Positions 17,285 through 27,113 are shown, numbered from the stretch's first letter. The stretch: 35,928 nucleotides of DNA from Campylobacterales bacterium (GCA_024280575.1 JAJRPV010000013.1:1-35928); one strand, 5' to 3'. A program made the numbers and translations. The notes: generated by a model not told the origin, from the sequence alone.

Positions 17285-18621
17285 TAAATTTGATGTATCC
17301 AATTTGACAAGATTTCTGAATTTTCATTTTTGCCAATAGCAACAATCAAATCATTTTCCATAAAACTTTCTATTGTGTTAAATGGTAGTATTTCTCTCTC
17401 TCTTTGTATAAAAAATATGCCCATATTTTCAATCTTTGAAGATATTTTTGGTGATGAATTAATTAAATCTGATGTAGCAAATATTTTTCTAAGCATTAAA
17501 ATTCCTTCTCCACCGCAAAATTGTCTTTTTATGACTATTTTAGAGGATTCTATTTTTTCCAATATGGAGTAGAATACATTTATCTTCTCGCCTCGTACAA
17601 CTTCTAGATTAAGGTTTCTCATAAGTTTTGAATATGCTATATCGTTATTTATTGTTATGACCTTATGTATGCCATGATCTCTAGCCTCCATGCATTTAGT
17701 GATATTGTATTCGTCATTTTCTGAGGCAACAATAAACAAATCAGGAGTTATGCCGTCACTTTCTAACATGTGGTCAGAATCATATGTGCTTTTAATGACT
17801 GTTACTTTATCTTGCAGGATTAGATTGGCTCTCTAGCATTTTTTCAAATCTTTATCCACAATTTGTATATTTAAATCTTTTTTAACTAGTACTTTTGCTA
17901 TTTCTAAGCCTAAATCATTAGCTCCGAATATTACACAATTTCTTATTTCATTTCTTGTGTCATCATCTTGATAAATACTGCTTTGCAACTCTTTGATGGC
18001 TTTTGGGTAGGCGTAAAAATATGTTAAATCACCAGGGTTAAGCATATCCTCTTCGGTTGGGATGTAAAATTCACCATCTCTTTCTATGCCAATAGTGATA
18101 ATTTTGCGATTTAATTGATTTGTAATTGAAGATATAATTTTTGCTTCAAAATCACTAGGAATTTTTATAGATACCAGAAGAGCTTTTGTATAATCAAATG
18201 ATTTAACATTTCTTGTTATCGGAAAATCTACAAGATATTTAAATGGTTGAGCGGCTTCAAAAGCTGGAATTACAAAATCATTGATTCCTAACCTCTCTTT
18301 TACTAAGTCATCTGCAAAAAAACTATTTTTTAATCTAATTATTTTTTTATCTACTTTGGTAATTTTGTCTATGATGAGGGACGCTACCATATTAACTTCA
18401 TCAGAGTCAGTAACTCCGATAAAAAGGTCTATTTCTGAATCGACAGATAAGTAAGTATGTGGGATTTCTATATCTCCACAAATCGCTAAAACATCCAAAT
18501 TCTCTTCTATCTTTTTTATGGCATCTTCGTTTTTATCAATAATTGTAACATCATTGTGAACCATAAGATGCTTAGCTATCATATAGCCAACTTTACCTGC
18601 TCCGGCAATAATTATTTTCAT
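17284..18621 (-). pseudogene. trkA: TrkA potassium-channel gating protein, interrupted by an in-frame amber codon
   Basis: The coding frame runs through 445 codons, normal for TrkA (458 in Escherichia coli), but codon 263 is TAG (17833-17835). Before it, 262 residues give the first RCK unit (GAGKVG at 7-12, nucleotide-contacting acidic TIIDKNED) and the start of the second (CVIFGANDLGLE, then IVDKDLKKC). After it, in the same frame, come 21 codons reading RANLILQDKVTVIKSTYDSDH and a 161-residue segment from an ATG at 17767-17769 that completes the second RCK unit. A single-base change such as GAG to TAG explains the break. If real, the cell makes a TrkA lacking most of its second RCK unit, possibly plus a reinitiated C-terminal piece. 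It has its own TATAAT box and AAGGAAT ribosome site. Confidence 0.88.
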
Positions 18622-18647
18622 TCAATAATTCCTTAAAGTAAAAAAAT

Positions 18648-18653
18648 ATTATA
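18648..18653 (-). promoter_or_regulatory. -10 element upstream of trkA
   Basis: The minus strand reads GATATAATAT, a perfect TATAAT 27 bases upstream of the trkA ATG, followed by AAGGAAT as ribosome binding site. It would drive the trkA-trkH-DUF234 group. Confidence 0.45.
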
Positions 18654-18716
18654 TCACAAGGACTCTCTTGTAATTCTTAAATGAAATTTTTGGAAAAAGT
18701 TTAAAATGAAGTAAAA

Positions 18717-18793
18717 TGGTGGGTTCTAAGTGACTCGAACACTTGACCGCCCGGTTATGAGCCGGGAGCTCTAACCAACTGAGCTAAGAACCC
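18717..18793 (-). tRNA. tRNA with CAU anticodon (elongator Met or Ile2), CCA encoded
   Basis: The minus strand folds as a 77-base tRNA with the 3' CCA encoded. The acceptor arm pairs GGGTTCT with AGAACCC. The D arm is GCTCAGTTGGTTAGAGC. The anticodon arm is CCCGG-CTCATAA-CCGGG, so the anticodon is CAU. The T arm contains GTTCGAGTC. The three G:C pairs next to the anticodon loop that mark initiator tRNA are absent, so it is either elongator tRNA-Met or the tRNA-Ile whose CAU is changed to lysidine by TilS. The CTCATAACCGG...CGGTC wording looks more like tRNA-Ile2 of other bacteria, but I cannot separate the two with certainty. Confidence 0.93.
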
Positions 18794-18853
18794 ACACTTT
18801 TAAGGCTGAAATTCTACTGTGTTGTTGATTAAAGTTTGATTAAATATGAAGAA

Positions 18854-19956
18854 TTATTTATATTTTACAGATTTATGTGTAGGATCAAACCTAAATGCAA
18901 GAGTATTTTCCAAAATTCCAAAGAAAATCATAAATGTTATGAAACTACTTCCTCCATAACTGAAAAATGGCAAAGGAACACCAACGACAGGAGCTAGGCC
19001 TATGGTCATAGCAATGTTAACACTAGAGTACACAAAAATCAAAAAACTGATGCCCGTTGTAATAACTCTAGCAAAATAATCATCTTTTAATTTGAAATTT
19101 AGCGTTATTAAATGTATAACTAAAAGAGCATAAGTAAATATCAAACTAAGTGCTCCCCAAAAACCAAATCTTTCTACAAAGTAAGCAAATATGAAATCAC
19201 TAGTTGAGATTGGTAAAAATTTGTAGCGTGTTTGAGTAGCTTCTTTGGAAGCTTTTCCACTAAGACCGCCTGATCCAATTGCTATTATTGACTGTTTAAC
19301 ATGATAACTAGGTTTTTCTGCCATAAAATCAGTAATTCTTTTCTTTTGATAATCATGTAAAGAATTAAATAAAAAAGGGCCACTTATACCAATAATTATA
19401 AAAAGTGTAATCCAAATTTTTTTATTTACCCCAATTATAAAAAGAGTACCGTATCCTACAAGAAGCAGCACCATGGCAGTTCCAAGATCAGGCTCTTTTG
19501 CGATAAGGACAAAAGGTAAAAGTATATATATATTAAGTTTAAAAAAATCTTTCCAACTGTATCCGTCTGCATCAGGCGGATTTTGTTTTATCAGATATGC
19601 TAACATTAAAATAAACATCGGCTTAAATATTTCAGAAGGCTGTATGGTAAAATGCACAAATGGAATGTCCAGCCATCTTTTGGCTCCAAGTCTTGATACA
19701 CCAAAAAAATCAACACTAAGAAGAAGAGTAACTGTTATCCAATAGAAAAAAGGAATCAGCCATTCAAATTTTTTAATGGGAATAAGGAAAAAAATAAAAA
19801 TGCAATGAATCCTATGCTAAAATATATAATCTGTTTTTCTGCGAGTGTTGTATTTACTTCTGAGATGAGATAATAAGACATAGCTATTACAGGTAAAATT
19901 AAAATAGGTATTAAAAAATCAAAATGAGTTAAAATTCTTCTGTCAATTTGTAACAA
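18854..19956 (-). pseudogene. rodA: Rod-shape peptidoglycan glycosyltransferase RodA (MrdB), frameshifted
   Basis: RodA is the SEDS glycosyltransferase that polymerises lipid II for cell elongation and is normally essential in rods. Two frames together give one normal RodA of about 367 residues. The first fragment (19956 to 19756) starts at TTG behind TAAGGG and ends LFPLKNLNG. The second frame continues KKFEWLIPFFYWITVTLLL, RLGAKRWLDIPFVHF, TIQPSEIFKP, AKEPDLGT, STSDFIFAYFVERFGF and FFSYGGSS. The switch lies at the run of six A (plus-strand T 19769-19774): seven A would restore PLKKFEWLIP. An ATG-started downstream piece exists only from 19657. The rest of the gene is intact, suggesting a recent indel, an assembly error or slippage. 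Confidence 0.9.
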
Positions 19957-19983
19957 ATATGCCCTTAGTAAAATGATAACTTA

Positions 19984-19989
19984 ATTATA
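19984..19989 (-). promoter_or_regulatory. -10 element upstream of rodA
   Basis: A perfect TATAAT on the minus strand (GGTATAATTAAG), 28 bases before the TTG start of rodA, in the 49-bp region shared with the divergent pseudouridine synthase. Confidence 0.4.
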
Positions 19990-20005
19990 CCAAAAAAGAG
20001 AAAAT

Positions 20006-20965
20006 ATGACCTTTACATGTAAAGATATTGGAAGAGTAGATTCTATTATGAGCAAAGAGTTGGAAGTATCAAGATCTCAAATTGGAAAATTTATAAAAAA
20101 TATTGGGATAAATATAAATGATAAAAAAATCAATAAGCCAGGTTTTAAAGTGCAAACAGGTGATAAAATAACCTATGAATTTCAAGAAATAACAGAAAAA
20201 AAAAGTGAGTATGAAGTAGATTTCAATGTTGATATTTTATACGAAGATGATGATTTGCTTGTAGTAAACAAGCCACCTTTTTTAACTGTGCATGGAGCCC
20301 CGAGCGTAAAAGAGGCAACGCTAGTAGATTGGCTTAAGAAAAAAGGTATTTTACTTTCCACTATAAGCGGAGAAGAAAGACATGGAATAGTTCATAGAAT
20401 TGACAAAGAAACAAGTGGAGCTCTTGTGGTTGCCAAAAATAATGAAGCACATATAAATCTCTCAAAACAATTGGAAGATAAAAGTATGGGAAGGTATTAT
20501 TTAGCACTTATAGATTTACCTTTAAAAAATAATGGAATAGTTGAAAAACCCATATATAGAAATCCAAAAAATAGGCTGAAAATGGCAGTAGTTGAGGGTG
20601 GAAAATATGCAAAAAGTACATTTGTGAAACTTGCACTCTCAAATGATGAAAAATATGAGCTAATCGCTGCAAAACTTCATACTGGCAGGACTCACCAGAT
20701 AAGAGTGCATTTAAATTCACTTTCTCGTCATATATTAGGCGATAGTTTATATGGTTTTAAGAGCCAAAAGGGTAAAATAAATAGAGTTATGTTACATGCA
20801 TATATATTGTATTTAAAACATCCAAAAAATGGCAAAATGATGCAAATTGAAGCACCATTTTTTGAAGATTTCAAAGATACGATATATAAATATTTTAATA
20901 AGGATAAAATCAATGAGATTATTTCGTCTAATCATGTTATCGATAGTTTCGATACTAATTTTTAG
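20006..20965 (+). CDS. RluA-family rRNA pseudouridine synthase
   Basis: A 319-residue pseudouridine synthase. An N-terminal S4-like RNA-binding domain (residues about 8-55, VSRSQIGKFIKNIGININ) precedes the catalytic domain. The family signature HGIVHRIDKETSGALVVAKN (about 128-147) contains the catalytic aspartate in HRID. The C-terminal LHTGRTHQIRVHLN motif (about 225-238) is also typical. The S4 domain puts it near RluD/RluC, which modify 23S rRNA, but the target base cannot be read from sequence. It is the first gene of a long plus-strand run whose order matches the Campylobacter jejuni Cj1280c-Cj1269c group. Its last 53 bases overlap the start of the FN3 lipoprotein gene. Confidence 0.93.
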   Translation: MTFTCKDIGRVDSIMSKELEVSRSQIGKFIKNIGININDKKINKPGFKVQTGDKITYEFQEITEKKSEYEVDFNVDILYEDDDLLVVNKPPFLTVHGAPSVKEATLVDWLKKKGILLSTISGEERHGIVHRIDKETSGALVVAKNNEAHINLSKQLEDKSMGRYYLALIDLPLKNNGIVEKPIYRNPKNRLKMAVVEGGKYAKSTFVKLALSNDEKYELIAAKLHTGRTHQIRVHLNSLSRHILGDSLYGFKSQKGKINRVMLHAYILYLKHPKNGKMMQIEAPFFEDFKDTIYKYFNKDKINEIISSNHVIDSFDTNF

Positions 20966-22148
20966 TGGCTGTCAAAATACTCCGGTACCTTCAAAAAAGC
21001 CCATTATAGATCCAAGTTTACCAACGGTTGTAGGATTAAAGGTTCTTTCAGATATAACAGAAGTTGGTTTTGAGTGGAGTCCAAAATATGATGAAAGAGT
21101 TGCAGGTTATTATGTATATAGATCAAATCCAAAAGAGCAAACAGGAAAACTTCATAGAGTTGCAACCATAAAGGATAGATACAGTTCGCATTTTGTAGAT
21201 ACTAATTTACTCCCACAAACCAAATATTATTATAGATTTTCTACTTTTTCAAAAGAAGGCAGAGAGTCAGTTCCGAGTGAAATGATCACTGTAACCACAA
21301 AAAGAATGATTCCTTCAGTTTCATATTTGAAGGCTATAGTGGGATTGCCAAATAGAGTAAAAATAATATGGAGACCACTAGAGTATCCAAGAGTTTCTTC
21401 ATATATTATAGAGAGAAATGATTTGAGTTCTGTTGAATGGAAAAAAATAGCCACTGTTAAAGGAAGATTGAGTGCAGAGTATATTGATGCCGGGCTAAAA
21501 AATAACTATTTGTATAAGTATAGAATTAGAGTAAAAACATTTGATGGTATTATTTCTAAACCAAGCCAAATCGTTGAAGCTTCAACGAAACCGTTGCCTG
21601 CTATAGTGGAAAATGTTAGAGCAACACATGACTTACCAAAAAAGATTGTTCTAAGTTGGAATAAATCCCCAAATCCCGATATTTCATATTATAAAGTTTA
21701 TAGAACAATAAATCCTATACTGTTTTATAGTTATTATGCAAAAACAAAAGATACAAAATTTGTAGATTTGATAAATCAAAATGGGAAGAGTTACTACTAT
21801 AAAGTAACCGCTGTTGATAAAGATGGACTAGAGTCATTGAGGCAATCTTCTGCGATAGTAGGCTCAACTCTTGCTATTCCAAATAGTGTGTCTATAACAT
21901 CAATCAAGCAAGGAAGCAATAGTGTTATGCTTACTTGGATGGGAAATGATGATAGAGCAGTGAGCTATAATATAAAAAAAGAATTTAGAGGTAAAGTGCA
22001 AAATCTTACTGGGATTAAATCATTTAGTTACCAAGATAGAGATGTATTTCCGGGGGTAGAATATAAATATAGTGTAGTAGCTTTGGATAAATATGGTTTG
22101 GCTTCAAAACCATCAGAACCAATAGTTATAACAATACCAAAAGAATAA
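20913..22148 (+). CDS. Fibronectin type III domain lipoprotein, FlpA-like
   Basis: A surface or periplasmic lipoprotein of 411 residues. The N-terminus MRLFRLIMLSIVSILIFSGC is a lipoprotein signal with the lipobox FSGC and Cys20 as acylation site; this fixes the start at 20913, behind AAGGAT, although the frame is open further upstream. The mature part is a string of FN3-like beta domains, four by my reading, beginning near LPTVVGLKVL (35), IPSVSYLKAIVGLP (127), LPAIVENVRATHDLP (227) and LAIPNSVSI (325). Each has a conserved Trp and a Tyr-containing YYVYR or YYKVYR strand. The Campylobacter counterpart in the same gene position is FlpA, a fibronectin-binding adhesin. Adhesion here is inference, because non-pathogenic relatives keep the gene. 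Confidence 0.87.
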   Translation: MRLFRLIMLSIVSILIFSGCQNTPVPSKKPIIDPSLPTVVGLKVLSDITEVGFEWSPKYDERVAGYYVYRSNPKEQTGKLHRVATIKDRYSSHFVDTNLLPQTKYYYRFSTFSKEGRESVPSEMITVTTKRMIPSVSYLKAIVGLPNRVKIIWRPLEYPRVSSYIIERNDLSSVEWKKIATVKGRLSAEYIDAGLKNNYLYKYRIRVKTFDGIISKPSQIVEASTKPLPAIVENVRATHDLPKKIVLSWNKSPNPDISYYKVYRTINPILFYSYYAKTKDTKFVDLINQNGKSYYYKVTAVDKDGLESLRQSSAIVGSTLAIPNSVSITSIKQGSNSVMLTWMGNDDRAVSYNIKKEFRGKVQNLTGIKSFSYQDRDVFPGVEYKYSVVALDKYGLASKPSEPIVITIPKE

Positions 22149-22157
22149 AAATAAAAA

Positions 22158-23333
22158 ATGCCAAATTTTAAAACCAAGGATATCACTATGCCAAATTTTC
22201 CCGTGAAGTTTGGCAATAGTGAATTTTTATATAAAGCAACTTGTGAAAGAGATGAATCACTTATAAAAGTTTCCCAAAGCAGTGAAGAATTTTTTATACA
22301 AATAAGAGAGAAAAAAGATGTGATTTTGGTTAAGGCAGATAAAATATCTCGCCCTTCACAAGTCGTTTTTGTGCAACAAGCATTAAGAGATTTTAGAGAT
22401 TTGTGCGAATGCAGTGTTGTTTTTTCAAACATAGAGTCACAAAAAATAAAAAATAAAAAAAAATTTGATGTTATAAAAGATATAGATTTTTTTGCAGATA
22501 AATTTAAAAATGAAAAAGAAATGTGGATAGAGGTTGGTTTTGGAAGCGGAAGACATCTTTTGTATCAAGCTAAAAAGCATAAAGATATACAGTTTGTAGG
22601 ATTAGAGATACACAAACCTTCAATCGAACAAGTGGCAAAACAGTGTGAAATACAATCTATTGACAATATTTCTATACTAGATTATGATGCAAGGATTTTT
22701 TTGGAATTTTTAAACTCTAACAGTGTTGGAAAAATATTTATCCATTTCCCGGTTCCTTGGGATAAAAAACCACATAGAAGAGTAATTTCTAGTGAATTTA
22801 TAGGTGAATCCATAAGGGTTTTAAAACCAAATGGTACTCTTGAGCTTCGAAGCGATAGTGAAAAATATTTTAATTATTCTATTGAAGAATTTTTTAAATT
22901 AAGTAAATTGAATATAAATATAAACAAGAACAAAGATTTAGATATAAGCAGTAAATATGAAGATAGATGGAAAAAACAAGCAAAAGATATCTATGATATA
23001 ACTTTAAAAAACGAAGAAATATCAAAAGAAAAACAGAAGATTGGTAAAATAGGATTTGATTCTAGATACGAATTTGTAAAAATAGTAAAAAATTTTCAAA
23101 AGGTAGTAAAAAATGAAAAGGATTTTTTTCTACATGTAGAGGATATTTTTATTATTAATGAAAATAAAGGGCTTATAAAGATATCCTTTGGAGCTAGTAC
23201 AAAAAATGAGAGAGTTTATGTAGAATTTACTAAAGATAGAGTATCTTATTTTCCGGACAATATCTTGGAAACAAAAGCAAATAAACAAGCACATAACCTC
23301 CTTTTAGAATGGCTTAAGGATACAATTAAATGA
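22158..23333 (+). CDS. trmB: tRNA (guanine-46-N7)-methyltransferase
   Basis: SAM-dependent methyltransferase making m7G46 in tRNA, in the 390-residue form typical of Campylobacterota, which has extra N- and C-terminal parts. The SAM-binding motif is IEVGFGSGRHLLYQAK (about 117-132), followed by VGLEIHKPSIEQV and the TrmB signature IFIHFPVPWDKKPHRR (about 193-208), then LKPNGTLELRSDSE. Two starts are possible: the ATG at 22158 (MPNFKTKDIT) and one at 22188 (MPNFPVKFGN). The second has the better ribosome site (AAGGA), but known family members start with a similar MPxF...K segment, so I keep the first. The 3' end overlaps ftsE as ATGA. Confidence 0.92.
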   Translation: MPNFKTKDITMPNFPVKFGNSEFLYKATCERDESLIKVSQSSEEFFIQIREKKDVILVKADKISRPSQVVFVQQALRDFRDLCECSVVFSNIESQKIKNKKKFDVIKDIDFFADKFKNEKEMWIEVGFGSGRHLLYQAKKHKDIQFVGLEIHKPSIEQVAKQCEIQSIDNISILDYDARIFLEFLNSNSVGKIFIHFPVPWDKKPHRRVISSEFIGESIRVLKPNGTLELRSDSEKYFNYSIEEFFKLSKLNININKNKDLDISSKYEDRWKKQAKDIYDITLKNEEISKEKQKIGKIGFDSRYEFVKIVKNFQKVVKNEKDFFLHVEDIFIINENKGLIKISFGASTKNERVYVEFTKDRVSYFPDNILETKANKQAHNLLLEWLKDTIK

Positions 23334-24001
23334 AATATGTAGTTCAATCAAAAAATTTATGCTTAGGATATGGTAAAGATGAGCCTGTTATAACTGGTAT
23401 TGATTTAAATGTAGATTCGCATGATTTTGTTTTTATCACAGGAAAAAGTGGAAGTGGAAAATCAACAATATTAAAATCTTTTTATGGTGAGTTGCCTCCA
23501 AAAAATGGCAATCTTAGAATATGTGGTGTTGATATTAATAATCTGAAAAACTCTAAGTTGAATCTTTTGAGAAGATATTTAGGTATCGTCTTTCAAGATT
23601 ATAAACTGATTGAAAGTTGGACAATAGAAAAAAATATTATGCTTCCTTTGATGATTGGAGGGTTTTCAAAATCTGTTTGTGAAGCGCAGGCGGAAAAACT
23701 TTTGCGACATGTAAAATTAACCCATAAAATAGGAAAATACCCACTCGAGCTTAGTGGAGGAGAGCAACAGAGAGTTGCTATCGCAAGAGCTTTGGCACAT
23801 AATCCGGTTTTAATATTGGCAGATGAACCAACAGGTAATCTAGATGATTACTCAAGTGAAGTGATATGGAGTCTTTTAAAAAATGCACGGGAACATCTCG
23901 GAACTACCGTTATTGTCGTAACTCATCACATACCAGCTACTATAGGTATTAATTATAAGCATTTTTTTATAGACAAAGGAGTTTTATATGAAGTCTCTTA
24001 A
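23330..24001 (+). CDS. ftsE: Cell-division ABC transporter ATP-binding protein FtsE
   Basis: A 223-residue ABC ATPase. Walker A is GKSGSGKST (about 38-46), the Q-loop follows in [11 protein letters not shown], the signature is LSGGEQQ (about 141-147), Walker B is [12 protein letters not shown] (about 163-174), and the switch histidine is in VVTHH. With FtsX it forms the divisome complex that uses ATP to activate peptidoglycan hydrolases through a periplasmic EnvC-type partner; both are encoded next. The gene overlaps trmB by four bases and ftsX by fourteen, indicating tight translational coupling. FtsE is distinguished from other ABC ATPases mainly by this neighbourhood and by its small size. 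Confidence 0.95.
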   Translation: MKYVVQSKNLCLGYGKDEPVITGIDLNVDSHDFVFITGKSGSGKSTILKSFYGELPPKNGNLRICGVDINNLKNSKLNLLRRYLGIVFQDYKLIESWTIEKNIMLPLMIGGFSKSVCEAQAEKLLRHVKLTHKIGKYPLELSGGEQQRVAIARALAHNPVLILADEPTGNLDDYSSEVIWSLLKNAREHLGTTVIVVTHHIPATIGINYKHFFIDKGVLYEVS

Positions 24002-24797
24002 AAATCATATATCAGTTATTCTTTCATTGTTTATTTTGCTTTTTAGTGTACAGTTTAGCACTGTTATATATAAGATTATTCAAAACCAAAACCAAAAATT
24101 AATCAAAAATTATTCGATAGTATTAGTTTCTGACAGAAAACTTAATACAATAGATTTGCAAAAAATTGTTAAAGAAATAGATCTAGTCTCACCAATTAAT
24201 CCGAAAAAAATAATTGATAAATTGAAAAACAGCATGTCATCTGAAAACTTAACTATCCTTAAAATTGCCCTACCATATTTTTATTCTATAACTTTAAATA
24301 CATTGCCGGGTAAAGAGAGATTAAATAAAATAAAAAGTCAACTCTTGGCATTGAAGCAGGTAACGAGAGTAGAAATTTTTACAAAAACTTATGAAAATAT
24401 ATATCAAATATTACAAATATTACAACTAATTAGCTATGTTTTTACAGCTATTATAACTCTAATGTCGATACTACTTCTTTTCAAGCAAATAAGAATTTGG
24501 ATATTGGAGCATGAAGAAAAGATAAAAATAATGGGATATTTTGGTGCAAACTATTGGATAAAGAGTGCATTTTTATATAAGTTAGTTTTAATTGATTCAT
24601 TCATAAGCACATCTCTTGTGGTAGCTATTTTTATTTATTTACCAAAAAGTTTATTTATTAAAGAGAAATTAGATACCTTAGGCATAAAAATCCCAAATTT
24701 TAACATTACTTATGATGTTGGTATCTTGTTTGGCATATCGCTGTTATTATCGCTATTCATTGTTGCAATAGTTTCAAGACAGATGAGTAAAAAATAG
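23988..24797 (+). CDS. ftsX: Cell-division membrane protein FtsX
   Basis: A 269-residue membrane protein with FtsX layout: one membrane segment near the N-terminus (about 8-26), a periplasmic loop to about residue 140, then three more segments (about 145-165, 195-220 and 240-262) enclosing the cytoplasmic loop RIWILEHEEKIKIMGYFGAN, where FtsX-family proteins contact FtsE. The FtsX periplasmic loop recruits an EnvC-like coiled-coil LytM protein, and the next gene encodes one. It is eight bases from that gene. Sequence conservation of FtsX is low, so the call leans on topology and context as well as on the conserved MGYFGA segment. Confidence 0.9.
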   Translation: MKSLKNHISVILSLFILLFSVQFSTVIYKIIQNQNQKLIKNYSIVLVSDRKLNTIDLQKIVKEIDLVSPINPKKIIDKLKNSMSSENLTILKIALPYFYSITLNTLPGKERLNKIKSQLLALKQVTRVEIFTKTYENIYQILQILQLISYVFTAIITLMSILLLFKQIRIWILEHEEKIKIMGYFGANYWIKSAFLYKLVLIDSFISTSLVVAIFIYLPKSLFIKEKLDTLGIKIPNFNITYDVGILFGISLLLSLFIVAIVSRQMSKK

Positions 24798-24804
24798 ATT
24801 AGAT

Positions 24805-26019
24805 ATGAAAATATTTCTTTCTTTTGTTTTGCTAATATCTTTTTCTTTTTTACGAGCTGATATAGGAAGAAAAATAAAAGAACAAGCAGGTTATCTAAAC
24901 TCAAAAGGAAGAATAGAAAAAAAGATTACAAAAAAGTTAAATTATTTAGCATATGAAATCATAAAACAGACGAAAGATTTAAAACTATTGAAAAAAAATA
25001 TAGATGATTTGGATATTAGTGTTAAATCAAATGAAGCAAATATTGAAATCAAATACAAAGTATTAAATTCACTTTTAAATAATAATAAAAAATTATCAAA
25101 GCAGAAAAATAGTTTGGAGAAGAAAATTGTAGATATTATAGCAAAAGATTTTTCATATTATTTAATTAGTGATAAAAATTTTATTGAAACCAAAGATTCT
25201 ATACTTGCGGATAAAGTACTAGAAAAGATGAATATAATTTTAAAAAAAGAATTTATGAAATTATCTCAAAATTATGAAAAAGTAAATAGCACTATTTCAA
25301 TTCGTAAAAAAGAGATTAAAAATATAAAAAAAGAGATAGATGACTCTCAAATGCAGAAAAAAAAGCTACTTCTGTTGAAAAAGAAAAGAGAATTAGCTAT
25401 AAATAAATTAAATAGAGAGAAAAAAAATTATAGAAAAAGATTGGATAGAATAAGAAGAGAAAAGATAAGCATTAGAAAGACTTTAGAAAAACTAAAAATT
25501 TTAAAAAAATCAAAAAAAATTGTACTAAAAAAGAAAACCAGACAAAGGCAAAATGTAAAAAATGCAAGTGAATCAAAACTTGGTGTGCGTCAAATCGGAT
25601 CTTCTTACCAAAAAAGTAAAGTAAAAAGATATAGAGGTAAAAAAACGATAGCTCCTCTAGCAAGTTTTATAGTAAAAAGAAAATTTGGCAACTATATTGA
25701 TCCAATTTATCAAATAAAAATATTTAATGAATCAGTAGTGCTTTCATCAAAAATAAATAATGGAAAAGTCAGAAATATTTTAAATGGAAAAGTAGTTTTC
25801 GCAAAAGATACAGCGGTTTTAGATAAAGTAATTATTATAGAAAATAGTCACGGAATTCATACTATTTATGCACATCTTAGCAAAATAGCTCCAACTGTGA
25901 GAGTTAGAAAAAAGATTAGAAAAGGATATATTATAGGTAGAGTACATAATGATTTAACTTTTGAAGTCACACAAAAAAATTATCATATAAATCCATTAGA
26001 ACTAATAAGACTAAATTAG
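24805..26019 (+). CDS. EnvC-like coiled-coil protein with degenerate LytM (M23) domain
   Basis: A 404-residue exported protein: a signal peptide (MKIFLSFVLLISFSFLRA), a long Lys/Glu/Ile-rich coiled coil (about 25-240), a basic linker and a C-terminal LytM/M23 fold (about 280-404). The fold is recognisable from IAPLASFIVKRKFG, NGKVVFAKDTAVLDKVIIIE and HTIYAHLSKIAP. The zinc ligands of active M23 enzymes are missing: the first HxxxD site is replaced by the region around IKIFNESVVLSS, and the HLHFE motif reads DLTFEV. Only the YAHLS histidine remains. In Escherichia coli such an inactive LytM protein (EnvC) is recruited by FtsEX and activates amidases. ftsEX precedes this gene and an amidase gene follows downstream, so an activator role is a strong inference. 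Confidence 0.87.
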   Translation: MKIFLSFVLLISFSFLRADIGRKIKEQAGYLNSKGRIEKKITKKLNYLAYEIIKQTKDLKLLKKNIDDLDISVKSNEANIEIKYKVLNSLLNNNKKLSKQKNSLEKKIVDIIAKDFSYYLISDKNFIETKDSILADKVLEKMNIILKKEFMKLSQNYEKVNSTISIRKKEIKNIKKEIDDSQMQKKKLLLLKKKRELAINKLNREKKNYRKRLDRIRREKISIRKTLEKLKILKKSKKIVLKKKTRQRQNVKNASESKLGVRQIGSSYQKSKVKRYRGKKTIAPLASFIVKRKFGNYIDPIYQIKIFNESVVLSSKINNGKVRNILNGKVVFAKDTAVLDKVIIIENSHGIHTIYAHLSKIAPTVRVRKKIRKGYIIGRVHNDLTFEVTQKNYHINPLELIRLN

Positions 26020-26059
26020 TTTTTTAGTTATATTTTGATAGAATAACAAGTTTTTAAAT

Positions 26060-26164
26060 ATGAAGAGAGTTTGGTTGATTAATAAAAAATTGCTACTGAT
26101 TTTATGTAAAGGTAAAGAGGAATTTTTACTAGGCCTTTGCCTGGAAAACTACATAATTAAATAA
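26060..26164 (+). CDS. Possible 34-codon ORF in the pyrH leader
   Basis: A short open frame from ATG 26060 to TAA 26164. The peptide is basic and hydrophobic (MKRVWLINKKLLLILCKG at its start). No ribosome binding site precedes it, and its second half runs through leader repeat A, so it may be non-coding. Recorded because it is one of a chain of short frames before pyrH. Confidence 0.12.
   Translation: MKRVWLINKKLLLILCKGKEEFLLGLCLENYIIK
26114..26146 (+). repeat. pyrH-leader repeat, copy A (partial)
   Basis: Within the 305-bp gap 26020-26324. It has GAGGAATTTTTA followed by a stem-loop (26129-26144) pairing CTAGGC with GCCTGG, including one G:U pair. It lacks the GCTTTAGT box of the other copies. 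The bases before it (26020-26113) show no feature beyond a short unsupported ORF. Confidence 0.5.
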
Positions 26165-26177
26165 GACATTCTATGCA

Positions 26178-27050
<873 letters not shown>

Positions 27051-27065
27051 TATACGACCGTCAGG

Positions 27066-27113
27066 TTGTGCTTTAGTAGAGCGTGAATTGTTTGGGAGCT
27101 TTGCTCTCAAACA
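27066..27113 (+). repeat. pyrH-leader-type repeat, copy D, between pyrH and rpoZ
   Basis: Contains GCTTTAGT (27070-27077), a GTGAATT segment in place of GAGGAATT, and a 10-bp stem with a TTT loop (27090-27112) pairing GTTTGGGAGC with GCTCTCAAAC, again with a G:U pair at the same level as in copy C. The apical GGAGC-TTT-GCTCT is shared with copy C, while the lower stem differs on both sides so that pairing is kept. No T run follows, so it is not a standard terminator. Confidence 0.6.

Noticed and set aside
17769-17835. trkA amber codon as programmed pyrrolysine or selenocysteine insertion
   Set aside because: Selenocysteine uses TGA, no pyrrolysine genes are in view, and TrkA does not need such a residue; a nonsense mutation or sequence error is simpler.
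22158-22199. ATGCCAAATTTT occurs twice, 30 bp apart, at the start of trmB
   Set aside because: Both copies are in frame at the N-terminus and the first matches the expected family start, so this is a short in-gene repeat giving two possible starts rather than a mobile-element scar.
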